Of a DNA stretch of 64,000 bases, positions 1 through 9,677 are shown in pieces. How positions within the stretch are numbered: position 1 is the stretch's first letter; the number at the start of each line of letters is the position of its first letter. The stretch is from Stappia sp. BW2. GTDB lineage: Bacteria > Pseudomonadota > Alphaproteobacteria > Rhizobiales > Stappiaceae. The translations under genes were made by a program, and so were the position numbers. The notes beneath the pieces are model-generated. The model was not told the origin of the DNA. It did not search any database and was given only the letters and a program-made list of their open reading frames with translations. Location of the stretch: NCBI RefSeq assembly GCF_008107695.1, contig NZ_VIRG01000066.1, positions 372,001-436,000 on the forward strand, written 5' to 3'.

Positions 1-2
1 CA

Positions 3-746
3 TCAGAGCTCCCCTCCTGAAAGTGTCAGCGCGTGGCCGTTTACGGACACGGCTCCATCAGAACACAGATAGAAAGCAGCTTCGGCAACTTCCGAAACCT
101 GAATAAACCGTCCCTGTGGATTATCCGCTTTCAGGCTATCGGCCGCAGATTCCGGGCTCATACTGGTCTTTTCGACGATTGTGTCGATGGAACGCTGCAA
201 CAACGGCGTCTCGATGAAGCCCGGGCATATGGCGTTGACCGTTATTCCGGTTCTGGCCAGTTCCCGCGCCAGCGAACGCGTCAGGCCCACCACCGCGTGT
301 TTGGCGGCGCTATAGGCGCTGACATAGGGATAGCCGCGCAGTCCAGCCGTGGAGGCGATTGCGATCATCCGGCCCCAGCCACTTGCCTTCATGTCCGGCA
401 GTGCCGCCTGCCAGACATTGGAGACGCCGAAGAGGTTCACCGCCAGCATGGCCTGGAAGTCTTCCACCGTGGTGCGGGCAAAAGGCTTGCTGCTGGCAGC
501 ACCGGCATTGGCGATCACCACATCCACAGGGCCGTTCATCTGCCGGGCCGCGTCGACAGCCGCCTGGACGGCCTGCGTGTCGGTTACATCGCAGATCTGA
601 TAGGGCAACTTCTGTTCGGCAAGGCTTGCTTCCGTCCTGCCGAAAATGGTGACCTTCGCGCCTTTTTCGGCGAAGAGGTGGGCACAGGCAGCGCCAACGC
701 CGCTGCCGCCACCGGTTACAAGGATATGGCGACCTTCGACGCTCAT
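3..746 (-). CDS. SDR family NAD(P)-dependent oxidoreductase (aromatic acyl-CoA cluster)
   Basis: A 247-residue classical short-chain dehydrogenase. Visible are the glycine-rich cofactor loop GGGSGVG near the N terminus, the NAG motif, and the catalytic YSAAK (Tyr-xxx-Lys). The start at 746 was chosen over a longer reading because its ATG overlaps the stop of the upstream oxygenase gene as ATGA. The stop (3-5) in turn overlaps an ATG at 3-1 (TGATG), so at least one more gene of the operon begins at the left edge and is lost. Next to an aminobenzoyl-CoA/salicylyl-CoA-type oxygenase it probably oxidises a hydroxyacyl-CoA intermediate; that substrate is inference. Family assignment is secure, substrate is not. 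Confidence 0.85.
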   Translation of the reverse strand: MSVEGRHILVTGGGSGVGAACAHLFAEKGAKVTIFGRTEASLAEQKLPYQICDVTDTQAVQAAVDAARQMNGPVDVVIANAGAASSKPFARTTVEDFQAMLAVNLFGVSNVWQAALPDMKASGWGRMIAIASTAGLRGYPYVSAYSAAKHAVVGLTRSLARELARTGITVNAICPGFIETPLLQRSIDTIVEKTSMSPESAADSLKADNPQGRFIQVSEVAEAAFYLCSDGAVSVNGHALTLSGGEL

Positions 747-3037
747 ACCTTCAGCATCTCCGCTTCCCGGTCGGCCAGACGCCACATCTGGTCGCGGCCG
801 GCAAGATAGGGCAGCGGCCAGTCGGTAGCCTTGCGGTCGCCGATCTTGGCGGCTTCATGCAGCGTCCAGTAGGGATCTGCCAGATGCGGACGGCCGACGG
901 CGACAAGATCCGCCCGACCCGCCATCAGGATCGAGTTGGCATGGTCAGCCTCGTAGATGTTGCCGACAGCCATTGTCGGCAGTCCACCCTCGTTGCGGAT
1001 GCGGTCGGAGAACGGCGTCTGGAACATGCGGCCATAGACCGGACGTGCCTTCGGCGTTGTCTGACCGGCGGAAACGTCGACCAGATCGACACCGGCGTCC
1101 CGGAACCGGCGGGCGATTTCAACCGCATCATCCGGCGTGATGCCTTCCTCGCCCACCCAGTCGCAGGCGGAGATGCGCACCGACATCGGCTTATTCTCAG
1201 GCCAGACGGCCCGCATGGCGTTGAAGACTTCCAGCGGCCAGCGCATCCGGTTGTCCAGCGATCCGCCGTACTCATCCGTCCGCGCGTTGGAAACCGGCGA
1301 AATGAACGACGACAGCAGATAGCCGTGAGCGGCATGAAGCTCGATCATGTCGAAGCCGGCGCGCTCGGCCATTTCGGCAGCAGAAACGAACTGGGCCTTG
1401 ATCTCGTCCATCTCGGCCAGCGTGATTTCGCGCGGCGACGCATTGCCGTCCGACCAGGGAATGGCGGATGCGGACACAAGGTCCCAGTTGCCGTCTTCAA
1501 GAGGCTTGTCCATGCCTTCCCAGCCGATCCGCGTGGAGCCTTTCCGGCCGGAATGACCGATCTGGCAACAGATCTTGGCCTCGGTTTCGGCATGCACGAA
1601 GTCGGTCAGCCGTTTCCAGGCTGCCTCGTGTTCAGGCGCATAAAGGCCAGGGCACCCTGGCGTGATCCGGCCTTCGGCACTGACGCAGGTCATCTCGACA
1701 AAAACGAGCCCTGCCCCGCCCTTGGCGCGCTCGCCGTAATGGATCAGGTGCCAATCGGTCGGCGCACCATCAACAGCCTTATACTGGGCCATTGGCGATA
1801 CAACGATGCGGTTCTTCAGCTCCATTTCACGCAGCTTGAACGGCGTGAACATCGGCGCGCGCACCGGTGAGTTCGGTGATACGCCCGCCTGGTTCATGAA
1901 CCAGCGCTCGGCGGACTCCAGCCATTTCGGGTCGCGCAGACGCAGGTTTTCGTGGCTGATACGCTGGGAGCGGGTCAGCATGGAATAGTTGAACTGAACG
2001 GGATCGAGATGGAGATACCGCTCGACATGCTCGAACCATTCCAGCGAATTGCGGGCTGCCGACTGCAGACGCAGCACCTCCAGGCGCCGGTCTTCCTCAT
2101 AACGCTTGAAGGCAGCGGCCATGTCCGCTTCCGTATGCAGATATTCCGCAAGAGCGATTGCCGATTCAAAGGCAAGCTTGGTGCCGGACCCGATGGAGAA
2201 ATGCGCAGTTGCGGCGGCGTCGCCGAGCAGCACCACGTTCTCATGGCTCCACTTATCGCACAGCACGCGTGGGAAACGGATCCAGGCGGAACCACGGATA
2301 TGCTTGGCGTTGGTCATCAGCGGATGGCCGCCAAGGTGATCCTTGAAGATCTCCTCGCAGGTCCGGATGCTCTCTTCCTGACTCATCTCGCCAAAGCCGA
2401 AGGCATCAAAGGTTTCCTGCGTGCACTCCACGATGAAGGTCGCGGTCTCATCGTCGAACTGATAGGCGTGCGCCCAGACCCAGCCGTGCTTGGTTTCTTC
2501 AAAGATGAAGGTGAAGGCATCAGCGAATTTCTGATGGGTTCCGAGCCAGACAAACTGGCACAGACGCTGATCGATATCCGGCTTGAAGGTATCCTGATAG
2601 AGCGTCCGGGTCTTGGAATTCAGACCGTCGCTGGCAACCACAAGATCGTAGTCCTTGCGATAGTCCTCGGCGCTGTCGACCTCGGTTTCAAATTTCAGGT
2701 TGATGCCAAGTTCCCGGGCTCGCTCCTGCAGGAGCACCAGGAGTTTCATACGGCCGATACCGCAGAAACCATGCCCGGTAGAGACAAGACGTTCACCACG
2801 CATATGCAGGGCAATGTCGTCCCAATAGGCGAAATTCTCGCCGATGGCCTTGGCACTGACAGGGTCGTTGACGGCAAGATTCTGCAAGGTCTCATCAGAC
2901 AACACCACGCCCCAGCCGAACGTGTCGTCGGCGCGGTTGCGCTCGATCACGTCGATCTCGTGAGACGGGTCTCGCAGTTTCATCGAGATGGCGAAATAGA
3001 GACCGGCAGGTCCTCCGCCCAGACAAGCAATCCTCAT
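743..3037 (-). CDS. Bifunctional flavin monooxygenase / Old Yellow Enzyme fusion (2-aminobenzoyl-CoA or salicylyl-CoA oxygenase type)
   Basis: A 764-residue fusion. Residues 1 to about 370 form an FAD monooxygenase with the N-terminal dinucleotide loop GGGPAGL and a second FAD motif around [14 protein letters not shown]. From about residue 395 ([16 protein letters not shown]) to the end it is an Old Yellow Enzyme-type FMN reductase, with the [11 protein letters not shown] motif. This architecture is known from 2-aminobenzoyl-CoA monooxygenase/reductase and from proteins named salicylyl-CoA 5-hydroxylase/oxidoreductase, which hydroxylate and then reduce the aromatic ring of a CoA thioester. 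The start has a good GGGGAG Shine-Dalgarno. The ligase, thioesterase and hydratase genes expected beside it would lie beyond the left edge, so the true substrate cannot be settled here. Confidence 0.85.
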   Translation of the reverse strand: MRIACLGGGPAGLYFAISMKLRDPSHEIDVIERNRADDTFGWGVVLSDETLQNLAVNDPVSAKAIGENFAYWDDIALHMRGERLVSTGHGFCGIGRMKLLVLLQERARELGINLKFETEVDSAEDYRKDYDLVVASDGLNSKTRTLYQDTFKPDIDQRLCQFVWLGTHQKFADAFTFIFEETKHGWVWAHAYQFDDETATFIVECTQETFDAFGFGEMSQEESIRTCEEIFKDHLGGHPLMTNAKHIRGSAWIRFPRVLCDKWSHENVVLLGDAAATAHFSIGSGTKLAFESAIALAEYLHTEADMAAAFKRYEEDRRLEVLRLQSAARNSLEWFEHVERYLHLDPVQFNYSMLTRSQRISHENLRLRDPKWLESAERWFMNQAGVSPNSPVRAPMFTPFKLREMELKNRIVVSPMAQYKAVDGAPTDWHLIHYGERAKGGAGLVFVEMTCVSAEGRITPGCPGLYAPEHEAAWKRLTDFVHAETEAKICCQIGHSGRKGSTRIGWEGMDKPLEDGNWDLVSASAIPWSDGNASPREITLAEMDEIKAQFVSAAEMAERAGFDMIELHAAHGYLLSSFISPVSNARTDEYGGSLDNRMRWPLEVFNAMRAVWPENKPMSVRISACDWVGEEGITPDDAVEIARRFRDAGVDLVDVSAGQTTPKARPVYGRMFQTPFSDRIRNEGGLPTMAVGNIYEADHANSILMAGRADLVAVGRPHLADPYWTLHEAAKIGDRKATDWPLPYLAGRDQMWRLADREAEMLKV

Positions 3038-3102
3038 ACGAAACTCCCCTGCTGTGTTATGCTTCAGCGAACCACAGGGAGATTTTTATTTCAAGCCTAA
3101 AA

Positions 3103-3116
3103 TTTCAAGCTTGAAA
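3103..3116. promoter_or_regulatory. 14-bp perfect palindrome upstream of the oxygenase operon
   Basis: TTTCAAGCTTGAAA is perfectly symmetrical and lies 66 bp upstream of the oxygenase start codon, in an AT-richer stretch. A second TTTCAAG half-site precedes it (3089-3095). The size and position suit an operator for a MarR-type or similar dimeric regulator; which protein binds it is unknown. Confidence 0.5.
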
Positions 3117-3188
3117 CAAATGCCGATAGAGCTCTGCCAATTGGTTATCATGCCTTGTGGACGCAGGTTGGCAACACTCAGTGTCGTA

Positions 3189-4178
3189 TTAGGAAGAAGA
3201 GACTGTCCCCGTCGATTCCCGCACCACGATCTCCCCTGCAATCGCCTCGTCGGCCGCAGCTTCCCTTGCAAAGATCCGTTCAACCGCTGACCCTGCCAGC
3301 CGTTCGATTGGCTGACGCAAGGTGGTGAGACGCGGGACAACGAGAGCCGCGAGCGCAATATCATCGAAGCCGGTGACGGACAGATCCGCCGGAATGGCGA
3401 TCTTCAGGTCGCGCGCACAACGCAGAACGCCGATGGCCTGCTGGTCGCTGGCGGCGGCGATGGCGGTGGGGCGGGTCTCGCTTGAGGCGCCTTTCAGGAT
3501 TTCCCGGCCGATGTCCTCACCGCTGTCGTAATCGAAATGGCCTTCGTGAACGGTGAGCATGATCGGATCGTCCGACGTCGACAGGGACTTGATCCGGGCA
3601 ACGAAACCTTCCTGCCGCTGGCGGGCAACCTCCATGGATTGCGGGCCGGCGATATAGGCGATGCGGCGATGCCCCAGGCCAACCAGGTGATCGGCAATCC
3701 TCGCCGAACCGTCGAAATGATCGGTCGCGACCAGCGGATAGGGTCCGAACCGGCGGTCGAGCGAGACTATCGGAACATCGGCCTTGTGTGTCTGGCCGCC
3801 GTCGGAGGTCGCCACAACGATGACCCCGCACACGGCCCTGTCGAGCAGTGCCGCAATCTGTGTCTGCTCGGCGTCCGCATCATCGTGGGAGTTCGCCAGC
3901 ATCACCGAGTGCCCCCGTTTGGCGGCCTCCATTTCAATGTTCTTGGCGAGCTGGGAAAAGAACGGATTGGTGATATCCGGCACTACAAGGCCGATCACGT
4001 CGATGCTGTTGGTGCGCAGTGCCCTGGCGGCAAGGTTGGGTTTGTAGTCCAACTCCTGCATTGCCGCGAGCACACGTTCCTTCAGCGGTTGCTTGACGGA
4101 TTCATTCTTGGACAGAACGCGCGAGACAGTACCAACCGACACACCGGCTTTGCGTGCGACGTCTTTGATTGTTGGCAT
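3189..4178 (-). CDS. rbsR: LacI-family transcriptional regulator of the ribose operon
   Basis: A 329-residue LacI/GalR regulator: an N-terminal helix-turn-helix (TIKDVARKAGVSVGTVSRVL) and hinge helix, then a periplasmic-binding-protein-like sugar domain with GLVVPDITNPFFSQL and the typical ALVVPRLTTLRQP close to the end. It is the last gene of the leftward rbs block, 80 bp beyond rbsK, so it is probably transcribed with the operon it controls. A perfect LacI-type palindrome lies upstream of rbsB. The symbol follows from context; binding of ribose rather than another pentose is inference. Confidence 0.85.
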   Translation of the reverse strand: MPTIKDVARKAGVSVGTVSRVLSKNESVKQPLKERVLAAMQELDYKPNLAARALRTNSIDVIGLVVPDITNPFFSQLAKNIEMEAAKRGHSVMLANSHDDADAEQTQIAALLDRAVCGVIVVATSDGGQTHKADVPIVSLDRRFGPYPLVATDHFDGSARIADHLVGLGHRRIAYIAGPQSMEVARQRQEGFVARIKSLSTSDDPIMLTVHEGHFDYDSGEDIGREILKGASSETRPTAIAAASDQQAIGVLRCARDLKIAIPADLSVTGFDDIALAALVVPRLTTLRQPIERLAGSAVERIFAREAAADEAIAGEIVVRESTGTVSSS

Positions 4179-4258
4179 GTTTTGCGTGTCTCCCCGCGCC
4201 CCAGGCGATGCCTACCTTGAACCACTCCTCGATGACAGGATCAAGCATTTGAATTCAT

Positions 4259-5185
4259 TCAGGCGATGCGCTGAACGGGGAATGCCTCCAGCTCGTCCAG
4301 ACGTGGCAGGGATGCGGCGGCTCCCTTGCGGGTGGTCGCCAGGGCTGCCGCCTGCATGGCGAACGCAATCGCTTCTTCAATCGGCTTGTTCATGGCGATC
4401 CGCGCCGCGAATGCGCCATTGAAACAATCCCCGGCGGCAACCGTGTCGATACTGTGCACCTTCGGGGCCGGCAAGGCGCCGGCGCTGCCGTCGATGGACC
4501 AGGCCACACCGTCCGCCCCCATCGTGACGATGGCGCCGCGCAGACCAAGGGTCCGCAGGGCATCGGCTGCCTCTCGTGCATCTGCCAGTGTTCGAGGTTC
4601 CGCTCCCAGCAGACCACCGGCCTCGCCCGCGTTTGGGGTCAGAATGTCGAACGCGGTCAACACCTCTGCAGGCCAGGCAGGCTCGGGGGCCGGTGCCGGA
4701 TCCATGATCACCAGCGCACCGGCCTGACGCGCCGGCCGCGCCGCTGCCAGTGACGTTTCCAGGCCGATTTCATTCTGAAGCAGCAGAACACGGCTTTGAC
4801 CCAGGATATCTGCTTGTTTAGACACAGTATCGGGCGACAACCGGCCGTTGGCACCGGCGGAAAGCCGGATCATGTTCTGCCCATCCGGGCCGACATCGAT
4901 GAAGGCGAGGCCAGTTGCGGTGTCCGGCAATTCCTCCAGCAGGGTCATAACCCCTTCGGGCCTCAAAGCTGCGGCAGCTTCCGCCCCAAAACCATCTTTG
5001 CCGACGGCCCCGATGAAATTGACATTCGCACCCAGCCGGGCGGCAGCGACAGCCTGATTTGCCCCCTTCCCGCCCAGCGAGGTGACGGTTTCACGAACGG
5101 AGATGGTCTCACCGATCTTCGGCCAGCGGTCGAGATAGCTGGTAAGGTCGATATTGATGCTGCCGACAACGGTAACGGACGTCAA
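4259..5185 (-). CDS. rbsK: Ribokinase (PfkB family)
   Basis: A 308-residue PfkB-family sugar kinase that would phosphorylate D-ribose to ribose 5-phosphate. The N-terminal GGKGANQAVAAARLG signature and the C-terminal AAGDCFNG motif, whose Asp is the catalytic base, are present. The reading frame begins at a TTG that overlaps the rbsD stop as TTGA, and no ATG precedes the conserved VVGSINIDL strand, so translation is probably coupled to rbsD. It sits between rbsD and the regulator, as expected for a ribose operon. Confidence 0.92.
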   Translation of the reverse strand: MTSVTVVGSINIDLTSYLDRWPKIGETISVRETVTSLGGKGANQAVAAARLGANVNFIGAVGKDGFGAEAAAALRPEGVMTLLEELPDTATGLAFIDVGPDGQNMIRLSAGANGRLSPDTVSKQADILGQSRVLLLQNEIGLETSLAAARPARQAGALVIMDPAPAPEPAWPAEVLTAFDILTPNAGEAGGLLGAEPRTLADAREAADALRTLGLRGAIVTMGADGVAWSIDGSAGALPAPKVHSIDTVAAGDCFNGAFAARIAMNKPIEEAIAFAMQAAALATTRKGAAASLPRLDELEAFPVQRIA

Positions 5186-5592
5186 AACGCTACTCCGCTG
5201 ATGAGAATGATGTTGGCGTAGGGGGTAACCTCGCCAGTGCGGATTACGGCCCTGGCCTTTTGCGTCCGCTGTTTGAACGCTTCGTGCGACAGCCTTGAAA
5301 CGGCGATCTCCTTGCCCGTTTCCGACGCCCAGAAGTCTACCTCGCGCTGCATCAGCGACGACAGGTCGTCAGAGGCTTCCTCAGCCCAGACGGCCCCCTC
5401 AATGACGAGTTCGGATTGCAGCGCGGCGAGCAGCTCACGGAAGGTTGGCACGCCCGGCGTGATGGCAAGGTCGATGACGTCCACACCGGCAGGCACAGGC
5501 AGGCCTGCATCGGCGACCACGATTTCATCCATATGCCCGAGAGAGGCGACTAGCGCACTCAGGTGGCGGTTCAGCAGGGCTGTGCGTTTCAT
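5182..5592 (-). CDS. rbsD: D-ribose pyranase
   Basis: A 136-residue RbsD/FucU-family protein that interconverts ribopyranose and ribofuranose so the kinase receives the furanose. The catalytic His is residue 20 (SLGHMDEIVVADAGLP) and the C-terminal YANIILISGVAF strand is typical. It overlaps rbsC upstream by ATGA and rbsK downstream by TTGA. The other member of this family in the window, at 33631-34062, belongs to the L-fucose cluster. Confidence 0.93.
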   Translation of the reverse strand: MKRTALLNRHLSALVASLGHMDEIVVADAGLPVPAGVDVIDLAITPGVPTFRELLAALQSELVIEGAVWAEEASDDLSSLMQREVDFWASETGKEIAVSRLSHEAFKQRTQKARAVIRTGEVTPYANIILISGVAF

Positions 5593-6587
5593 TTGGCTGT
5601 GTACTTTGCACGGTAGTAGTCGAGGATGACAGCAACGATAATGACGACACCGGTGATCATCTGGCGCATGAAGTCGCTGAGGCCGATCAGGATGAGACCG
5701 TTGGCGAGAACACCGATGATGAAGGCGCCGAGCAGCGTTCCGATGACCGATCCCCGTCCGCCGCTGAGGCTGGTACCGCCGATGATGACGGCTGCGATGG
5801 CGTTGAGTTCAAAACCGATGCCGGCAATCGGGCTGGCGATGTTGAGACGCGCCATATAGACCACGGCCGCGATTCCGGCCGTCAGTCCGCAGATGGTGAA
5901 GGCCGCGATCTTGTAGCGGGCCACCGAATGACCGGCCAGCCGGACGGCTTCCTCGTTGTTGCCGATGCCGTAGATCAGGCGGCCGAAGACCGTGAAATTC
6001 AGCACGAACCAGGCAATGAAGACCAGAACCAACGCCACCAGGAACACCACCGGCACGCCGTAGATCATGGCGGACCCGAATTCCTCGAAGGCAAAGGGGA
6101 AGGAATAGATGGTCTGCGCCTCGGACACCTGCAGCGCCGCGCCACGGGCAATGTTCAGCATGCCGAGCGTGATGATGAAGGACGGCAGCGACCAGTAGGC
6201 ACTGATGGCACCATTGAGAAAGCCGCAGAAGACACCAGTCAGCGTGGCCGCGACAATGGCAAGCGCAATGGCTTCCGCCGGTCCGAAGCCGGGCAAGGTA
6301 ATCGCCTTGCCGGCCACAACGGCAGCAAAGGCCATCACAGACCCGACAGATAGATCGATACCGCCAATCAGGATGACGAAGGTCATGCCGACGGCCAGCA
6401 CCAGATTGATGGTGATCTGGGTCAGGATGTTGGTGATGTTGTTCGGCGTCAGAAAGTGCTCGGTGAAGAGCGAGAAAAAGACGATCAGCGCCAGCAGAGC
6501 CAGACCGATACCGGCATTGTGCAGCACCGTCCGGATGGAGAACTTCGGTGCCGCAGCAGCCGTTTCACTCAAGGTTTCGGTTGTCAT
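5589..6587 (-). CDS. rbsC: Ribose ABC transporter permease
   Basis: A 332-residue inner-membrane permease with about eight to ten hydrophobic segments and the family motif GGIDLSVGSVMAF, plus IIGGTSLSGGRGSVIGTL late in the chain. This is the BPD_transp_2 (RbsC/XylH) type. It overlaps rbsA by ATGA and rbsD by ATGA. It forms the membrane channel together with RbsA and RbsB. Confidence 0.93.
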   Translation of the reverse strand: MTTETLSETAAAAPKFSIRTVLHNAGIGLALLALIVFFSLFTEHFLTPNNITNILTQITINLVLAVGMTFVILIGGIDLSVGSVMAFAAVVAGKAITLPGFGPAEAIALAIVAATLTGVFCGFLNGAISAYWSLPSFIITLGMLNIARGAALQVSEAQTIYSFPFAFEEFGSAMIYGVPVVFLVALVLVFIAWFVLNFTVFGRLIYGIGNNEEAVRLAGHSVARYKIAAFTICGLTAGIAAVVYMARLNIASPIAGIGFELNAIAAVIIGGTSLSGGRGSVIGTLLGAFIIGVLANGLILIGLSDFMRQMITGVVIIVAVILDYYRAKYTAK

Positions 6588-8152
6588 GTGTCGTTTTCCC
6601 CGGCGCCCGGCGTTTGCCCATAGGCCAGTTTCAGGATGTTTTCTTCTGAGAAGTCGGGGCGTTTCACTTCGCCCTGGATCTCGTGTTCGGCAAGCACCAG
6701 AATGCGGTCGGCCAGCGTCATCAGCTCCGGCATTTCCGAAGAGACCACAAGCAGGGCCACGCCTTCACGGGCCAGGTCCTTCAGAATGGCGTAGATTTCC
6801 GCCTTGGCGCCAACGTCGACACCACGTGTGGGCTCGTCGAGCAGCAGAACCTTCGGATTGCGCGCCAGCCACTTGGCCAGAACAACCTTCTGCTGGTTGC
6901 CGCCGGACAGGCTCGACGCGGGGTCCGAGGTACGGCCGTACTTGAGGGTCAGCCGGGCTGCGCCTGCAATGGCCTGGCGCGTTTCCTCCGCCAGCTTCAA
7001 GAGCCCCGAACGGGAAACGGATCCCATATTGGCCAGCGAGATATTCGCGGCAATGGGCATACCCAGAATGAGCCCTTCGTCCTTGCGGTCTTCCGTGACA
7101 AATCCAATCCCGGCCGCGATGGCATCGCGCGGGCCTTTGCAACGCACTTCCGTGGCATCGCGAAAGATCTTTCCGGACCGGGGTGGATCAATGCCGAAGA
7201 TGCCGCGCAGGATTTCCGTTCGTCCGGCGCCGACAAGTCCGGAAATTCCGACAATCTCGCCGTAGCGCAAATCAAGCGAAATCCCCGAGTTTCCGGGATT
7301 TGCGGAGGTCACAAGATTTTCCAGCCGCAGCGCGCTTGCCCCCACAACGTGGCCCTCGGGGTGCTCATGCTGCTCTGCGGCCAGTTTGCGCCCAACCATC
7401 CGCTGAACCACACCTTCCGGCGTGGTCTCGCTGATGAGATCGGTCGCGATGGTCTTGCCGTTTCGGAACACCGTGACACGGTCGCAGATGGCAAAGACTT
7501 CATCGAGATGGTGCGAGACGAAGACCACCGTGACCCCGTCCGCCTTGATGCCGGCGACGATGTCGAACAGGCGTTTGGTCTCGCGTTCCGTCAGGGTCGC
7601 GGTCGGTTCATCCAGGATCAGGATCCGGCTTTTCGACTGCAGTGCCCGCGCGATCTCGACAAGTTGGCGATGGGCAATTCCGAGCGCGCTCACCGGCGCG
7701 GTAACGTCCACATCCGTCAGCCCGATTGAGTCCAGGGCCTTGCGGGCACGCCGGTTCATTTCCTTGCGGTCCAGAAGACCAAGGCTGTTCTTCGGCAATT
7801 GCTCGATGGAGATGTTTTCGGCGATGGAGAGATGTTCCAGCAGGTTGAATTCCTGATGAACCACCTGCACGCCATGATCCTTGGCATCATGCGGGCTCGA
7901 AGGACGATAAGGCTCGCCCGCCAGGACAATTTGCCCAGCATCGTAGGGAAACACGCCGGAAAGGATCTTGATGAGGGTCGATTTGCCCGCGCCGTTTTCT
8001 CCAACGAGCGCATGAACCTCGCCTTCGTCCAGGGAAAAGCTAACCCCGTCCAGCGCCTTGACGCCACCGAAGTGCTTCTTCAGACCCTCGACCGTCAGGA
8101 AAGCGCGGTCCGGTGCAGCAGCGGGCGCTGCGGCAAGCGATGCTGCTGCCAT
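6584..8152 (-). CDS. rbsA: Ribose ABC transporter ATP-binding protein (two nucleotide-binding domains)
   Basis: A 522-residue cytoplasmic ATPase with two tandem ABC domains. The first has Walker A GENGAGKST and Walker B ILILDEPTATL. The second has the degenerate Walker A (GLVGAGRTE) usual for this family, LSGGNQQKV and VLLLDEPTRGVDVG. Length and layout match RbsA/XylG/MglA. It is separated from rbsB by 77 bp containing a hairpin and overlaps rbsC by ATGA. An alanine-rich N-terminal tail of about 15 residues precedes the first domain. Confidence 0.93.
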   Translation of the reverse strand: MAAASLAAAPAAAPDRAFLTVEGLKKHFGGVKALDGVSFSLDEGEVHALVGENGAGKSTLIKILSGVFPYDAGQIVLAGEPYRPSSPHDAKDHGVQVVHQEFNLLEHLSIAENISIEQLPKNSLGLLDRKEMNRRARKALDSIGLTDVDVTAPVSALGIAHRQLVEIARALQSKSRILILDEPTATLTERETKRLFDIVAGIKADGVTVVFVSHHLDEVFAICDRVTVFRNGKTIATDLISETTPEGVVQRMVGRKLAAEQHEHPEGHVVGASALRLENLVTSANPGNSGISLDLRYGEIVGISGLVGAGRTEILRGIFGIDPPRSGKIFRDATEVRCKGPRDAIAAGIGFVTEDRKDEGLILGMPIAANISLANMGSVSRSGLLKLAEETRQAIAGAARLTLKYGRTSDPASSLSGGNQQKVVLAKWLARNPKVLLLDEPTRGVDVGAKAEIYAILKDLAREGVALLVVSSEMPELMTLADRILVLAEHEIQGEVKRPDFSEENILKLAYGQTPGAGENDT

Positions 8153-8184
8153 GATGCGTCCAGTCGTTCTTTAATGGATAAACA

Positions 8185-8215
8185 GCTCCCGCCCTGAAGC
8201 TGACCGGGCGGGAGC
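8185..8215 (-). terminator. Intercistronic hairpin between rbsB and rbsA
   Basis: A perfect 10-bp stem (GCTCCCGCCC / GGGCGGGAGC) with an 11-nt loop lies just after the rbsB stop. On the transcript it is followed by only a short T-containing stretch, so it more likely protects rbsB mRNA or partly attenuates than stops transcription fully. Confidence 0.7.
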
Positions 8216-8229
8216 CTTCTTGAGACTGC

Positions 8230-9150
8230 TTACTTCACAGTCACCAATTCAATCGGGGTCTTGACCCAGCCTTGCAGCGGTTCACCGGTCGAAACCACGT
8301 CGAGCGCCATATCGATGGCGTTGGCCGCCATTTCGGTGCCGAACTGGTCGACGGTTGCCAGCATCCTGCCGTCTTCGATCATCGGACCGACAGCGGGAAT
8401 GTTGTCGAAACCGACCACTTCGATGTCGGTGCGACCGGCGCTTTCCAGTGCCTTCACGACGCCGATGGCCATGGAGTCATTGGCTGCCATGACGCCCTGG
8501 ATGTCGGGATGAGCCGTCAGCATTGTGGCGAACACCTGGTTGGCTTCTTCGGTTTCCCAATGCGCTGTCCGGCTGTCGAGCAGGTCGAGCTTGTATTCGG
8601 CAACGGAATCCTCAAAGCCCAGACGGCGCTGAGTGGCGTTGTCCGCACCCGGGTTGCCCTCGATGATGACGACCTTGCCGCCCTCACCCAGCTTCTTGCC
8701 CAGTGCATCGCCTGCAAGCTTGGCGCCGCCCCGGTTGTCCGGACCGACGAAGGCCAGCTCGACGCCCTGCTGCTTCTTGGCTTCCTCATCAAGCGCCACG
8801 TCGAAGTTGACCACGACGATACCGGCTTCCATCGCCTTTTTCAGCGGACGGACCATGGCACGGCTGTCGGCAGGCGCGACCACAATGGCGTCGACATCCT
8901 GGGTGATGAAGTTTTCGACCGCGTTGATCTGAGATTCAAAGTCGGTCTCGTTCTGCATGCCGACGGCCTTGAGCTCGTAGTCGCCACGGCGCTTCTGGTG
9001 CTCTTCGGCACCCACCATCATGTTCTGAAAGAACTCGTTGGCCAACGATTTCATGATCAGACCAACCACCGGCTTTTCGTCAGCGAGAGCGGTTCCACCA
9101 AGCAAAGCGAGGCCTGTCGCCGCCGCAGCAGCGATTTTCAATAACTTCAT
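8230..9150 (-). CDS. rbsB: Ribose-type periplasmic sugar-binding protein
   Basis: A 306-residue Peripla_BP_4 protein with a Sec signal peptide (hydrophobic core about residues 6-18, predicted cleavage after residue 23, ALA|D). The mature part begins with KPVVGLIMKSLANEFFQ, typical of ribose-binding proteins. The ATG at 9150 has a strong GGGAGG Shine-Dalgarno and directly gives the signal peptide; a longer reading from 9192 would hide it. As first gene of the rbs operon it receives substrate in the periplasm and delivers it to RbsAC. Ribose is the best guess because rbsD and rbsK follow. Confidence 0.92.
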   Translation of the reverse strand: MKLLKIAAAAATGLALLGGTALADEKPVVGLIMKSLANEFFQNMMVGAEEHQKRRGDYELKAVGMQNETDFESQINAVENFITQDVDAIVVAPADSRAMVRPLKKAMEAGIVVVNFDVALDEEAKKQQGVELAFVGPDNRGGAKLAGDALGKKLGEGGKVVIIEGNPGADNATQRRLGFEDSVAEYKLDLLDSRTAHWETEEANQVFATMLTAHPDIQGVMAANDSMAIGVVKALESAGRTDIEVVGFDNIPAVGPMIEDGRMLATVDQFGTEMAANAIDMALDVVSTGEPLQGWVKTPIELVTVK

Positions 9151-9243
9151 GATTTTCCTCCCAAAAAGGCTGCACCTCTCACGCCATTCCAAGGGCGCTA
9201 TCAGGTTCGATAATTGAAAGCACGGCCAAATTGGGACGTCAAT

Positions 9244-9257
9244 ATGAAACGTTTCAT
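9244..9257. promoter_or_regulatory. LacI/RbsR-type operator upstream of rbsB
   Basis: ATGAAACGTTTCAT is a perfect 14-bp palindrome with the central CG and GAAACGTTTC core common to LacI-family operators. It lies about 95 bp upstream of the rbsB ATG, beside the operon of a LacI-type regulator gene. Confidence 0.75.
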
Positions 9258-9262
9258 TTTTT

Positions 9263-9274
9263 TGAATGCATTCA
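9263..9274. promoter_or_regulatory. Second palindrome upstream of rbsB
   Basis: TGAATGCATTCA is a perfect 12-bp palindrome whose centre is 18 bp from that of the adjacent LacI-type site. A related TGAATTCA occurs at 4250-4257 between rbsK and the regulator gene. It may be an auxiliary operator or a site for another factor. Confidence 0.4.
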
Positions 9275-9677
9275 TTTCATACGTAGAAATCACGAGCGAT
9301 TTCAGCAACTTTCACCTGAAATTAAACGTGAGAAAAATTTGCTCGACAGGGTTCAGAAGCGGGGCCAGGAAGATCGAATCCGCTCGCCTTCATCTCTCCG
9401 GACCAGAAAAACGTTGCCGGTCGCCCAAACATATATCGGAAATCAGCGGGCCCGAAATCTTGCCGGCATCGACGTTCCGGCAGCTGGCTCTCGGGACAAG
9501 CGCAGCACTGATCCCGAGGTCAGATCACTCTCAAACTCGCATTGAGCCCCGGTTTGATCGCGCCAACGCTTCTTGAAAACGCGACTGCTCCGGAAATGAG
9601 GAGACCTAGGATCTTGTGACGGGCCACCGGCTGGAAACCCGAGGGGTGCGCGGACGTCACTGGGCTAACCGCGCGCC
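9275..9677. other. Intergenic region, no gene recognised
   Basis: About 400 bp between the rbs promoter operators and the end of the GFA gene. Open frames of around 100 codons occur on the plus strand, but their translations are compositionally odd, lack recognisable motifs or ribosome binding sites, and overlap one another. I see no convincing gene, RNA or terminator. Confidence 0.5.

Noticed and set aside
9214..9576. Plus-strand open frame of about 120 codons in the rbsB upstream region
   Set aside because: It runs through the operator palindromes, lacks a ribosome binding site, and resembles nothing known.
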